A DNA stretch of 64,000 nt, taken from the NCBI GenBank assembly GCA_030544215.1, contig JARZZO010000016.1, forward strand, positions 59,065,501-59,129,500, written 5' to 3'. This document shows, in pieces, positions 12,792-24,570 of this stretch. This stretch comes from Zantedeschia hybrid cultivar (taxonomy: Eukaryota; Streptophyta; Magnoliopsida; Alismatales; Araceae). Numbering within the stretch: position 1 is the stretch's first letter; the number at the start of each line of letters is the position of its first letter. Position numbers and translations under genes: made by a program. Below the pieces are notes generated by a model that was given only the letters and a program-made list of their open reading frames with translations, ran no database searches and was not told the DNA's origin.

Positions 12792-13029
12792 ATTCCTTTT
12801 AACTTTCAACTTGAGGAAAGATTTGTGACTTTTGGGCTTTTGGATGAAGTTTAAAATTTGAAGTACAAAGAGGAGGAAATGGGATTTTGAGAGAGGAACT
12901 TGTTTGTGTGATCAATGGAGAAATTATTAGACCTTATGTTGTAGTATTTTCATATGGGAGATGAAAGTGAGATAACTTTCAAAGTAAAAATTTCACTATA
13001 ACACGCTTAAATTTGAATAGGATTATTAA

Positions 13030-13150
13030 AATAGTCTCACGTTGAAAAAGAAATAAAGTGAAGTATGTTTAAAATGTCTTTTCCGCTTAATATCTTAAGA
13101 TTTTAATTTAATAATCTAATGACTTTAATATGATATTGGAGACCCAGCTC
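13030..13150 (+). mobile_element. Decayed LTR end (possible solo LTR or TRIM)
   Basis: The block from AGTCTCACGTTGAAAAAG through ATCTTAAGATTTTAATTT and the degenerate TGATATTGGAGACC looks like the end of a plant LTR followed by a decayed TGGTATCAGAGCC primer site. The resemblance is from memory of common plant LTR ends; no boundary is secure. Confidence 0.3.
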
Positions 13151-14532
13151 GTATTTAACATGATCTGACAAAGTTTGAATCGGTCTGCCGTCAGTACTCC
13201 ACAATTTCACTAATGAGTCATGCATTTGTTCCGTTAAGAAAGCTTTTCCATCCATCTGGTCTAATTATATGAGTCGGTTGGTCTAATAAAAAACTCATAG
13301 GTCCCATTTTGCGTGGGCCCACATGTTAATTAAGTCTCCCTTTGCATAGACCCAACTTGCTGATGGGTACAGATTGATTGTGATTCATGAAAAGGATTGT
13401 TGTGCATGTGACAGGGAATAACATTGCTAGGCACATACATGGCAAAATGAATAAGGGATTTTATATATATACCCTAAAAATTGGTGTCCTTGTATATATG
13501 CTTTTGACTTCCACATATGATTAAAAGTATCATGGACATCCTCAAAAAGATTGCAATTATATTTTTCCCGTCAAAATGCCTTGCATTGCAACTGAATAAG
13601 GTAAAAAGATAGATACTTTTTCACCAGCCGATCAGGAAACATAATTGTAACCATTCATCGGGTGCTTGTAAATCTAATCTCAAAAATTATGAAAAATACT
13701 AAAAAATTAGAAAAAATGTCAAATTATCTTTAAAGTCGTTCTTATTCCTTGGGGTTTGGTACTCATCACCAATTTACTCGCACCCAATTGGACGCTACAA
13801 TCAAATCGAAAAAGGAAACTCTAAGAGATGAAAATAATCCTGAAAAATAATTAAATATTTAAAAATTTATGGTGATGCTTTTCTAACATGAGGATGGGGC
13901 TGAAACATACTGTGCGATTTAATTGCATAGATGCAATGTGTGTGAGGTCCTAGTTACTCCCTAGTGTGCATAAACAAGTTTGGACATTAAGCATCTAGTC
14001 GACTAGACGGATAATTAGCTAGGCGTCCATACACAGTTGGACGTGTTTTTCTGTGAACCTACGTTTCATTCTTTCTTTTCCTAAAGTGTTCAGACATGCG
14101 CATGCACAGGGGGAACCATGCCCCTTGGCATCTCTACCGCGGCACAAGGGTCTTAAACCCCAATTTCTTCCATTTCTCTCCCATTTCTCCTCCTTTCTCC
14201 AACCTCTTCCCTCTCTACCTCCCCTTCTTCTCACCACCCTCCGCAACCACCACTTCATCAACCTTTCTCCCTGGGGGCGACTGATGTTACGAGAGGAGCT
14301 AGTGATGACAGTGGTGGCCTCGACGACAAGATGGCATGGTTGGCGAGGCGGCGACGAGGATAGCAGGGTGGGTGTGAGCCAAAGGTGATAGTGGCATGTG
14401 GGTGACCGTGGAGCTAACCGAAGGATATAAGTTGGCTTGGAGGTGGGTACATCCACGATGAAGGACTCTTTGTGAGTTAGGAGGAGTGTAATATTGAGGT
14501 AGGATGATGGTTCCTTCTTTAGAATTGTAACG
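13151..14532. other. Intergenic, no gene recognised
   Basis: A GC-richer, CT-rich patch around 14,100-14,440 produces overlapping frames on both strands (up to 177 codons). Their low-complexity composition and lack of family motifs argue against a gene. I found no repeat with clear ends here. Confidence 0.45.
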
Positions 14533-14540
14533 CCCCCAGT

Positions 14541-14815
14541 TAGGACAGTCAACGGGTCGGAGATGAAAATGAAAGTGACATCTTTCGTTTCTATTTTTTA
14601 TAAGGTTTATCGGAGATGGAAACGGAGTCGAAAGTATGTGTGTTTCCGTTAATAGATACGGAAATGAATGTTTTCGTTTCTGAATCTTATAATTATCGAA
14701 GATCTATTTCTGTTTCCTATAATTTAACAGGTGGTTTTTAACGGAGTTCCGTATCTATTAATAAAAACGATAATGGAGCGGATAATCGAAACTCAGATAT
14801 CTATTGACAGCCCTA
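14541..14815. mobile_element. hAT-type MITE with 8-bp target-site duplication
   Basis: This 275-bp element is flanked by CCCCCAGT at 14,533-14,540 and again at 14,816-14,823. Its ends are inverted and imperfect: TAGGACAGTCAA on the left, and TTGACAGCCCTA on the right, which reads TAGGGCTGTCAA in reverse. An 8-bp duplication and T/CAGGG-like termini are characteristic of the hAT superfamily. It has no coding capacity. Confidence 0.8.
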
Positions 14816-14823
14816 CCCCCAGT

Positions 14824-17282
14824 GGACCTAGTTCAGTCATACTGACCTACAGTGAGCCGATGGGAAGGCGCCACAATAGGAATAACTCAAATATCTTCTA
14901 ATAACAGTTAGTGCAATAAACATACATCTATAACCACAATATAAAACAATCTTCAAAACCACAAATAATCTATAAGATAGGTAAATCACAACTGAATAAC
15001 AAATAACCAATATTATTCTTGTTATACTTTACATTTTTATAATATATTAACAAATTTAATTAATTTAAATTAGACTAACTAATTAATTATAAAAGTCATT
15101 TAGTAAATTTAAATAATTTGATTTAATTCAATTAACTCAATTATAAAAGTCATTAACTTAATTATACTACTAAAAATAGTCCACTTATTTAATTCAAATT
15201 TTTGGTTGATGTATTAGACATCAATATAGTAAAATAATGATAACTTTCTATATAAAATTTTAATTAAGATATAGTTGGTATTATTGAAAAGAACATCAAA
15301 AGATCTATAACTTTGTAAGAGAACGTTTTTATTAATTCAGATATTTTATCGATGATCGGTTTAAAAAATGATTGCTCATAAAGAATAAGTCCTAATTTGA
15401 TTAGGATTTAAATTAAGAAATAAAAGATGATATAATTAAAATTAACTATGACCTAAAAAATTATGTATAATATATTTGACTTAAATTAAAAATAGAACAT
15501 AATAAATTTGAATATAATTAAAATTTTAATTAATGAGTAAAAAATCATAACGGGAACTCTACTTGAACTAAGATTCTATACACAGATTAAATATTTTAAA
15601 TATAATTTTGTGTATAATATTTTAAATTAAGTAAGATAATTCTTATTAAAAATATAATTCGAAATTTAAAAAAATATGAAGATTATATATTTAAAATAGA
15701 TCATCGCCTAATCCGTGCATGCTTCTGCATTTATGTTATCTTATGCATGGAGATTCGTCTAACACCACTTTAGTCAGGGACACGGGGAAAGCCACAGCAG
15801 TGGGCACACTTGTCACGGGTGACCCACGTACCAGAAGTAAGAAAGATGAGGGTTAAGTTTTCCAATGATAGCAGGGTTAAGTTTATTGTGTGATTATTGT
15901 GCTTGCCATGCAAGGCTAAGGAAGTGACTAAGTTAGTTCACATTCATTAGCCCTAAATATTAGGGCAGACAACTTCTATCAGCAGAACTTTCGAGGAATA
16001 TGTGTAGTCCACTAGCACAAGGGTCTCTATCATCTGATAAGGTGTAGGGATCAAAATCAAATTCTCTTTTTTTCAAACATATAACAAGGAGAGGTCCATC
16101 TCATATGTGAAAGCCAATGTCCTGCTTCCCTCAGAAGATGAGATCTACAGGATTGTCCCTCAGACACCAGCTAAACTCCCTAGCAGAGGGAAATAGTTAG
16201 CTAACTTCCAATCTGAAATCTCCACATTAAGGAAAAGATACAAATATTTGACTATTATGTTGACCTAATAAAAAATGACTTTAGTGCCAAACACAGGTGG
16301 CTTCTCGCTTAATTTTGGACAGAATGAATAGTTAATTCTTGTGCCCAGTAGTTGCCTCATGATCTGCACGGTTGTTTGGCTTTTAGGTCCTCAGAAAGAG
16401 CTTTCCTCAACCTGCTATGTAGTGTAATTGGCTTCACCTAATGACCTCTTTTTTTTTGGAGTCTAAGGTTCAAACCGGTCGAGTTCGGAGATTGGTTTGG
16501 GCCTGGAATAAGTCTTTATTAGGCAGAATTATTATAGTTTCCTTGAATATTCTTATTTTGGGAGAATATCGGGCTTTACGCGGATTCGAACATTCATCTT
16601 CATTATATATCTAATTGATCCATATTTAAAATAAAAAAAAACCTTTACTCATTTTAACAAATACCAAGGATATGTAACTTTTTTTATCATGAAGTACATT
16701 TTTAATTCTGCAGCATAACATAAATTTGCGATGTTTTGAAAAAATCATGATTTAATCACACTTTTTCATCTTAACGCAATTTTCACGAACAAATCTCAGT
16801 TTATTGAAAGAATCTTTATAATCTTTATAAATTTAAAAAGTAGTGATTTAATTACGATTAATCACATATTTTTTAGGAAAAGTATATTTTTCTAAAATAA
16901 ACTCACTCATTTTTTATAAAATATATTCCTAAATATTTATATTATATTTTAAAATTTTATTTTATACATTAAATTAACGAATCTTTCACGATTTTTTCAT
17001 GAAGCTTTCAGATTTTTTGTTGACCTTAGATTTTTTTGATCAGGCCATTTTTTTCCCGAATCCTGACTTGGTGACATTGTGTTTACTTCGTGTCACATGC
17101 AAGGATTCATTTAGTTTGAAAAACCCTAACAAGAAATCCGATTTTAACGTGAAAAATTGAGATCAAATCACTGTAAATCATCTCATGATGTTGAAGAACA
17201 CGTTAACATCAAATCAAACATGGAATATTATCTATAAATAGTATTTTGGAGGTCAAAGTGGACTAAGAGACAGTAAAACTTA
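14824..17282. other. A/T-rich intergenic or decayed element interior
   Basis: If the LTR to the right belongs to a minus-strand element, its internal region should lie here. I see no gag, RT or integrase motif, so the element is either non-coding, decayed or truncated. The stretch is strongly A/T-rich from 14,950 to 15,700. Confidence 0.4.
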
Positions 17283-17294
17283 GTTCTGATACCA
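17283..17294 (-). other. Primer-binding site, initiator-Met type
   Basis: Read on the minus strand, the sequence is TGGTATCAGAAC, one mismatch from the common plant retrotransposon site TGGTATCAGAGC (complement of the tRNA-iMet 3' end). It lies one base from the end of the LTR starting at 17,296, so that LTR is the 5' LTR of a minus-strand element. Confidence 0.65.
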
Positions 17295-17295
17295 C

Positions 17296-17963
17296 TGTAA
17301 AGATCTCCATGGTGACAACAAACGCACAGTAGAAATAAAACAAATTAAACTATCACTAGCCGTGCATATGTCCGACATGTAGCGGAGTCCACGCAATCAT
17401 CCTCACGATAAATCTCCTCCTCTTCCTAGCTCGTTGCCGTGCTCGAAGAAGCTGCTGCTATTCGAGACGATCTCTACACCATGCAGATGATATCCTGTCC
17501 CACGGGAGTCGACGAAGATGGCGAAGCGGAGCCCGGAGAGGGGCGCCCCTGGCTCCAGAGAGAGAGAGAGGAGGGGAGGGGGGGGGGAGGGTTGAGACGG
17601 AGCTTGGCCCGTTCAACCTTCTCGCTATATATTTATATTAAGTTGTGCGGTTTTTCATAAAGACACGCAACTTAATATAAATCCTACTTAATATCTGTCG
17701 TCCTAAGAATCTTATGCGTGTGACTCTCTAGGTCCAAGTACCCATTCGGTTAATGACCCAATAAGCTCAGTAACTTTTTACTAGATTAATTAATTAATAT
17801 CATCATATTAATTAATTAATTTATCCGATTTATTTCACCAACTTAAATTGATCGGACCTCCGATTATGATGGGTGACTAAGTAACACCGCATGATCCCGG
17901 AAGGTATTGGAGTTCAACAACTCACTCATAGAATCTTTCCGCCAACAGTTACCGCGTGGATAT
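17296..17963 (-). mobile_element. Outer LTR, first part (interrupted by element A)
   Basis: The LTR begins TGTAAAGATC on the plus strand next to the primer site. It matches the second copy at 62,536 onward in order and content; the block AAGTAACACCGCATGATCCC at about 17,879 is shared exactly with about 63,251. It breaks at the GATAT duplication (17,959-17,963) where element A starts and resumes at 61,569. An uninterrupted copy near 63,325 shows what the empty site looks like. Confidence 0.75.
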
Positions 17964-18174
17964 TGTAGACACGCTAATTTTGACATCATTTCGAGTAAAT
18001 TTCATATAATATAATAATGCCTCAAAATGGTCTGATATTTAATCATTGGTTAATTTTTATTGATCTTTTTAAGTTAATTATCTGAAAAGTGTCGGATTTA
18101 ACAGACATGTTTAAGTTAATCAATTAAATTGATTTTAACTCAAATTTCAGTTGAAATATGAAGAAATCTAAAAG

Positions 18175-18455
18175 ACGTTTACCAGTGTGGACGCCATTTA
18201 GAGTCTGTATGACACGTTTAAATTTGAATTTTAATTAGTTGATTAATTAGCTAAAAGGCGTCTGTAAGACACGACGCAATCTAGATTTCTTAAGTTATTT
18301 CTACTTCTCTTCCGGATGTTTATCCTTATCTTAATTAGTGTAAACGGCGTCTTCCATAGGCGACACGTTTTAACTAATACAGATAAAGATAAGATTTTTC
18401 CCGGATGTTTATCTTTATCCTAATCAATCTGAAAGGCGTCTTTCATGGTCGACGC
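18175..18455. repeat. Four GCGTC-N10-GACGC dyads in the A 5' LTR
   Basis: The 20-bp cores start at 18,175, 18,258, 18,347 and 18,436. Arms are as good as TGAAAG-GCGTC on the left and GACGC-GTTTTA on the right; cores 18,175 and 18,347 have one or more arm changes. The spacers TACCAGTGTG, TGTAAGACAC, TTCCATAGGC and TTTCATGGTC are unrelated in sequence but all 10 nt long. Confidence 0.9.
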
Positions 18456-18558
18456 GTTTTAGATAATTACATATAAAGATGAATTAATCTGTATTTATCT
18501 GTTGGTTAAGATAGATAAATCCCAAATTTTCCATGTAAATCCGCGGACGCAAAGAAGT

Positions 18559-18567
18559 CTATAAATA
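18559..18567 (+). promoter_or_regulatory. Putative TATA box in the element A LTR
   Basis: CTATAAATA is conserved at the matching place in the 3' LTR (about 60,910) and, in reverse, in both B LTRs (near 25,320 and 47,930). Conservation in all four copies and the position within the LTR support it as the core promoter. Confidence 0.65.
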
Positions 18568-19311
18568 CCCTGCATCTTGAATGGGTAAAAAAAGTTAGAG
18601 TTGGTGATTAGTTAGTGATTGAAACGATATCAAATTGAAGATCGAAGCAACGACGTCCAAACGCCGAAGTGCTGCTGTTTCCAGAAGTCGGCGTCCGTTC
18701 TTCATCTAATCTTCATCCAATCAAGATCAAGACTTTCCATTCTTCACCAATCGGCATAAGTTTTTCAATTCATTTCTGCATTTTCACTTCATTAATTCTA
18801 CATTCTTCATCACATCACTCCATGCAACACACACAACACTAGCATCATTTTCAAAACCTATTTAATAAAGGGGTTTCAAAGACCATCCCAACAAGTGAGT
18901 TTCCTGTTTAGTTGTATGTTTAAAACTCTGTTTAGAATGGATACTACTTCTGCCTGAATTCTCATCATTCCTTCATTTCTTTCTATTTCCTACAAGAGTC
19001 AAAGAATCAAAAGGGGAGGAAATCAACAAGCAAATTACAGAGAACTCTGGACGATCCTCAACAACAATCAAAGCAAGAACAAAGACAAGAAATTGCTCTC
19101 TTTCTTCAGCCGGCTGAAGGAGGGGAATCAAGAGCTCAACATCTCCCACGTTCAAACAGGTAGGCAATGAAAATCTTCTTTTGGAACTTTTAAGTCAAAA
19201 GTTTTTGGCGATCACTTCACTTAGTTTTTTTTTAATAGGTTTATTTTGCACTTAAACAACATAGATTTTTCATGATAATCACACACTCATTTTAAGCACT
19301 CACAGTTTTTT

Positions 19312-19329
19312 TGGCGATCACGGTGGGAC
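19312..19329 (+). other. Element A primer-binding site
   Basis: TGGCGATCACGGTGGGAC lies seven bases after the 5' LTR. It begins with TGG, as expected for the complement of a tRNA 3' CCA. The sequence resembles the tRNA-Arg-type sites used by Tat/Ogre elements rather than the initiator-Met site. The same 18 bases occur in element B (47,143-47,160, minus strand). Confidence 0.75.
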
Positions 19330-19415
19330 TTGATCTCGCCATCTTTTAGTTCTTTTTGTTCTTGCTGTTATCAATCGGGTACCCACGGTGCGTCACTTGT
19401 GTCTCTCGACACGTC

Positions 19416-19431
19416 CTCACCAATTGGTGAG
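19416..19431. promoter_or_regulatory. Perfect 16-nt leader palindrome (element A)
   Basis: CTCACCAATTGGTGAG lies about 90 nt after the primer site. The identical palindrome is at 47,041-47,056 in element B. Its place in the untranslated leader is where retroviruses and some retrotransposons keep a genome-dimerisation stem-loop; that role here is inference. Confidence 0.55.
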
Positions 19432-20337
19432 TGTTTTTAGTTTAGTTAATTTCCCACGTGCACCACGTGCACACCCTAGTGACAAGATCTTGCCCTCCCC
19501 GTTGATTAGTTGAAAAGCTGCTTTTTGTGATGAAATATTGTGTGATTGATTGATATCTTAGTTGTTTAATTAGTAAAATCATCCTGTTAAAACCTGAAAG
19601 TAAAAAAAAATCTTGCATGAGCTGATTATTTACTGTTTTTATAATGTTTGAAGAGGAATTAACCCAGAAATTCCTCCTGGAAAACTGCTTCTGCGACTTG
19701 AAAAGCGTCCAGGAACAACGATGCATTCCAAACTGCGTCGTCATACCCAGACGCCTTTAAGTCTTATTTATCTGCTGTCTGCAATCTGAGCTTTTGCGAA
19801 AAATTAAGGCTCTGTTTGAATAGCGTCGACTACCCTCGACGCGATTCAGGCAGTTTCTTATTTCTTCTTCAGTTCTCAAATTTTTGTGATCTGTGTGCTA
19901 ATTACCCATTATGTATTAAGCATTAGAGGCCATCCAGGCTACAGGTCATACGCATTGAGGCTAATACCCTCCTTTTCTTAGAAACACTCTACTTGACGTC
20001 ATCAACTCTCTCTGATTGGGTCGGTCCCTTGATCAGACTAGAGAAGCTGGCGTTAAGGCCTCCGTAAGTCCCCAAAATCAAGGTGCTCCTCCTTGATCAT
20101 CGGGCTGGTTGTACCAGTTGAAGTCTCGGTTAGATTCCATAAACGTTGTGAGAGAAAGCCATAGAAAATAACGGTGGATATTGAACTGAAACTAGGATCC
20201 CATCCCTTGAGCGAATTTGTGGTTTAATTAAATCCAAATAACTCAACAAGGAATCTTAAAATCACATTAAGCATCCACTTGTTTGTTTAAATCTCTGTAC
20301 AACTTGTTTGCCAATCCTTGAAAAAGAATCTAACATC

Positions 20338-23300
20338 ATGTTACTCCGATCGGGCAGGGACTTGAGTATGGCTCCAGATGCCATTGTCAACTACGAGGGA
20401 GATGCTAATGCCCCTCGCGATTCCGATTACAATTTTGAGAGCGGGAGAGATGCTGATGCCTCCCGTAATTCTGTCCCCGTTCTGGTTCGACATGATGGGA
20501 ATGTCCGAACCCCTCTTTTTCATCCTCATAATCAATATTCTGATCTTCCCCCGCATGAGTATGCGATTCCTGATCCCATTTTCGAGGGAGACATGAATCA
20601 GAATGATCCCTCGTCCTCTGATCCTTCGGATCTCGTCAATGCTTTGGGAGTTCTTGCCTCCCGTCTGGACCCTCAGCAGTTCGAGGTGATCCAGTCCATT
20701 CTGAAGGGGAAGGCACCCATGCAGCCTGCCGAGCCGAACCCTGCGGCTCCCCCTGTTATCCCTCAACAACCTCCTCTTCATCCTCCTTACATTTACCAGG
20801 CCATGGAGGGCCTCCATATCACTTCTCGGCCAGCTGGGCCACAACTTTCATCTTCTAGGCAACCGGCTAGACCACTAACGCCTGCTTATCAAAATGCCCT
20901 CGGGCATGGTGGAAACTCTGCCGGACCTCCTCTTTATTGTCCTCCATGTCCGACGTACTCTAGGCAACAGGCCTATCAAGTACCTCCACCTCCTCCTCCT
21001 CCCCAGGCAGATCTGACAACGCAAGCGTTGCTGGCGAAGATGGAGCGCATGGAGGAACAATTCAACAACCTCCAGAAGATGATGGGGGTCAAAGCTGCAC
21101 CGGAAATCAACTTACCGAGCCTGCCAGTGTTCCACCTACCACCCTCCGAGATGCCAGTGTACCGGAAGTACAACGGTACTGGTAACCCCTTCACCCACTT
21201 GAAGGAGTTCATGTACGAATCATCCTTCTGGCAAAACGACAAGAGGTCGTTGGCCTTTTTGTTCAGGAGATCTTTAGAGGGACCAGCCCTCGAGTGGTTC
21301 TTTTCTTTGGAACCCTCCGAAATAGATGACTATGGTATCGTTTCTCGAAAATTTATTTAACGATACCAAGACAGAGTTGCCCCCTCCTTGTCCATCACTG
21401 ACCTCATAGCAGAGAAGATGAAACCTGATGAGGAGTTCGTCAGTTTTGCCGACAGATGGAGGGGCTTGGCCGAGAAAGTGAAAGATCACTTGTCCGAGTC
21501 GGAGCAAGTGAAGATGCTGATTTCCAATGCCACGCCCCAGTTCAAACTAGTCCTCTCCCTGAACAATCTGACTAGCATGGCAGAGCTCTATGAAAGAGCA
21601 CGGTACTGTCAGAATGCCTTCAAGGACGCTACGTTTTCTAGCGTCTTTGATTCTCACAGACCTAGCAAGCCTCCACCTCGGAAGCCTGTAGTGCCAAATG
21701 CTCCCAGCACAGGTCCGACTACTGAGGGCACGCTCTCTCATGAGCAAGTCAGTAGCATGAACAACAATTCGCCCCAATTCGTGAGGAGTCAGCAGCAGTA
21801 CCAGAGGCCACAGCAGCCGAACCAGCAGGGGTACAGGCAGCAGCCGAACCCTCAATATCAGCAGCCCCAATATCAGCGGCCCCAGCAGCCGAACCAGCAA
21901 CAGCAACAGCAACAGCCACAGCAGCCGCCGCAACGGCAATTACAGTACCAGCAACCACAACAACAACAGTATCAACCGCGCGCACCGCCGGCATATCATA
22001 ATGTCCCGCCTCCTGTTGACTACAACCAGTAGAGAAGACCTCCAGACCCAAAGAGGGCAGAATACCCAGTCCTCCCAGAATCTTTGGCAGACATTTTCAG
22101 TGCCCTAATGGCAGCTAATGCCTTAGTCTTGCCAAGAGAAAAGGCAGTTTGGCCTCAGAATGCCGACACGTCTAGGTATTGCTATTTCCATAGGCAACCT
22201 GGGCATACTATTGACACCTGCTTCCAATTTAGAGATTACATTCATGATCTCAACGAGCAGGGCGGCATAGACTGGGAAGAAATGAAAAAATACATATCAG
22301 CCTTGAAGGCAAGAAGACCACAGCAGCAGCAGTAGCAGCAAGCGAGAGCACCAGCACAAGCAGCACCACCACCAAATATGGGCATAGTGCAGAACCCGCT
22401 CCCGGAGCACCAAAACCAAAACCAAGTTGCCCCTATTCTGACGAACAACTAGTCTGAGGCTGATCGTGGGCAACAGTGGAGAATAGAGGATTCTTCCTCT
22501 CTTTATTCAACGGGTCATATTCCGAGTACCGCAGAACAACCACCACGCCGCACCATCCACATACCCAGACCACAGCCCATTACCATCACCCCTCTACCGA
22601 CACCCGCGTATCACTCACCCGCACCCAATAACCCACTACCACCACCCGCTTTCCTCAAGCCCATTACACCCCACGCCAACACACCTCCACTAAATAACCC
22701 CCCGCAAACCAACTACGCGCCCCTCCTACCATCCAGACCGCTACTACGCGTACCATTTCCTACTTCACCCGCTACCACTACCGCTTACCCAAACACCATC
22801 CAATCATCCAGACCGCTACTACGCGTACCATTTCCTACTTCACCTGCTACCACTACCGCTTACCCAGACACCATCCAATCATCCAGACCGCTACTACGCG
22901 TACCATTTCCCACTTCATCCACCCCAATCACTTACCCATCCACCATCCAACCATCTAGACCTTTAATCCGCACCACGCCACCACCACCTAACCCCACGCC
23001 ATCACCTACATACCAACATCCCGCATCACCTACACCACCCAACTCTGCGGTACTTAAAGTGTCACCCGGATCTTCCACGGTTGAGGAACATGCGCTTCGG
23101 AGTGGAAGAATTTTCAACAAAGTCTTTCCTCAGTCAACAGTTAGAGACGGCCCATCACAGCCGCCGGAGGAAGCACATAATGAAGAGAGTGCACCAGGCA
23201 CTCAATATGATTTGTTGAAACATCTGGATCGAACACCGGCACGGATCTCCGTGCTTGAACTGATTAAAAGATCGAAGAGTCACCAAGAAGCTTTGATGGA

Positions 23301-24570
23301 ATATTTGCAGAAGGTGATGGTCAACGAGGACGTGCCGGTGGAAAAAATTACAGCACTATTAGTTTCTCAGGGGGATCAGCCCTCCATTACATTTCACACA
23401 TCGGAACTAGCACCGCCGGCAGCCAGAAGCATGGCTCTGAGCATCACGGTCAACATCTGCAAGAAGGCCGTGGATGCATGACTAGTTGACACAGGGGCTT
23501 CAATCAATGTCTTACCTCCGAAGACCCTGGAGCTGTGCGGTGTGCCCAAGGAAAAATGGCTGCCTAGCCCCATCTCTATAACAGCATATGATAATTCCAC
23601 CCGTTCCCCTCTGGGAATGGTTTATTTGAAAGTAGAGCTAGGCCCTGTAAGTCGTGCAGAGGTCGAATTTCATATTCTGGAAATCAACCCTTCTTTGAAT
23701 GCCATTTTGGGTCGTCCTTACATAAAAACTCTCAAGGCGATTCCCTCTACGAATCACCAATGCCTCAAATTTCCCTTTAAATGACGAATCATTAAGGTTA
23801 CGAGCATGCCGATCCTTGCTGCTGCTCATTCCTTGAATATCAAACCTGCTTCTTTACCTGGCCGACAACCTTTTCTGTCGGTATTACAGGTTTACCATCC
23901 AGTGACTGATCCTCTGAAAACCGCCACTATTTCTCCTTACCCGTTAAATGCCATAAAAAGGGGGAAGTGCATGAGTACCCCAGGATGGAGAATTATGATG
24001 AAGAACGGTTATCAGCCTGGAAGAGGTCTGGGCACACAATTACAAGGCATGGCCACTCCTGTCAAAGATCACCGAGGAGCACCTGGAAGCGGCCTGGGCT
24101 ATAGGCCAAGAAAACTGAAACAAGACATTGTTCAGCAAGCAGAGAATGAAGATGGCCAGAGAGTCTGGGAGACAATGTCTACACCGCCCAAGGAAGGCCG
24201 GGATCCCCTAACATGGACCTTGTATACACATTTTGTAAAGGGGCCCATAATTAGCCATGATAACACGGTGGTCATTACTTCGTATTTTGACTTCCATGAT
24301 ATATATGGGAGAGACTTGGCCAGGCATTGCTCGGAACTACTCACGTACCAGTCCTTCGAGGCTCTGCGGCCTATGAAGAGGAGAAAATTCCAAGATCCTG
24401 AATGTGAATGGTACAGGTGGTTCGACCTAAGAGACCTCTACATTGCACTGAACAGACTATTTCTAGATCCTGCAGAACCCAAGTGGCCGCCGCAAATTGA
24501 TGAGCTGATCAAAAGTCCCGGTGCTATCTTTGACAAACGGATATTGCTGTCAGAAGAGACCGATGAAGGG
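20338..24570 (+). pseudogene. Element A gag-protease, 5' part (interrupted by element B)
   Basis: The ATG at 20,338 starts a frame beginning MLLRSGRDL, followed by a Pro/Gln-rich region, a capsid-like gag domain (TG-N-P-x-THLKEF, ALEWFFSLEP), Gln-rich tracts, and a modified zinc knuckle, CYFHRQPGHTIDTC, in which a His replaces the second Cys. Next comes a Pro-rich part with three 75-bp (25-residue) repeats (22,730-22,954), an aspartic protease motif LVDTGASINVLP, and a G-patch (GYQPGRGLGTQLQG). Stops in the one frame are at 21,358, 22,030, 22,333, 22,450, 23,479 and 23,782; at least three are C-to-T changes of Gln codons. There is no frameshift. The frame resumes after element B at 48,512. 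Confidence 0.93.
24566..24570. other. Target-site duplication of element B, left copy (AAGGG)
   Basis: AAGGG directly before TGTGAGTGCT, repeated at 48,507-48,511 directly after the other end of B. Removing B and one copy restores the element A reading frame across the junction. Confidence 0.95.

Larger units (their letters stand above)
17964..19304 (+). repeat. Element A 5' LTR (1,341 bp)
   Basis: It runs from TGTAGACACGC to AGCACTCACA. Compared with the 3' LTR at 60,308 it has an extra block of about 75 bp near 18,646-18,720, lost from the 3' copy between two AAGATC repeats. By eye there are also about 40 substitutions in 1.26 kb. CTATAAATA at 18,559-18,567 is the likely TATA box. It holds four GCGTC-N10-GACGC dyads. 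Confidence 0.95.
19305..20337 (+). other. Element A 5' untranslated leader
   Basis: About 1 kb of non-coding sequence between LTR and gag. It contains the primer site, the palindrome and three dyad cores starting at 19,705, 19,735 and 19,823. No conserved open frame is visible. Confidence 0.8.

Noticed and set aside
14026..14047. A dyad-like GCGTC...GACGT outside the retrotransposons
   Set aside because: The spacer is 12 nt and the outer arms match poorly, so I treat it as chance.
14019..14552. A 177-codon minus-strand frame and its plus-strand partners
   Set aside because: Low-complexity composition, no recognisable domain, and overlap of the hAT MITE end.
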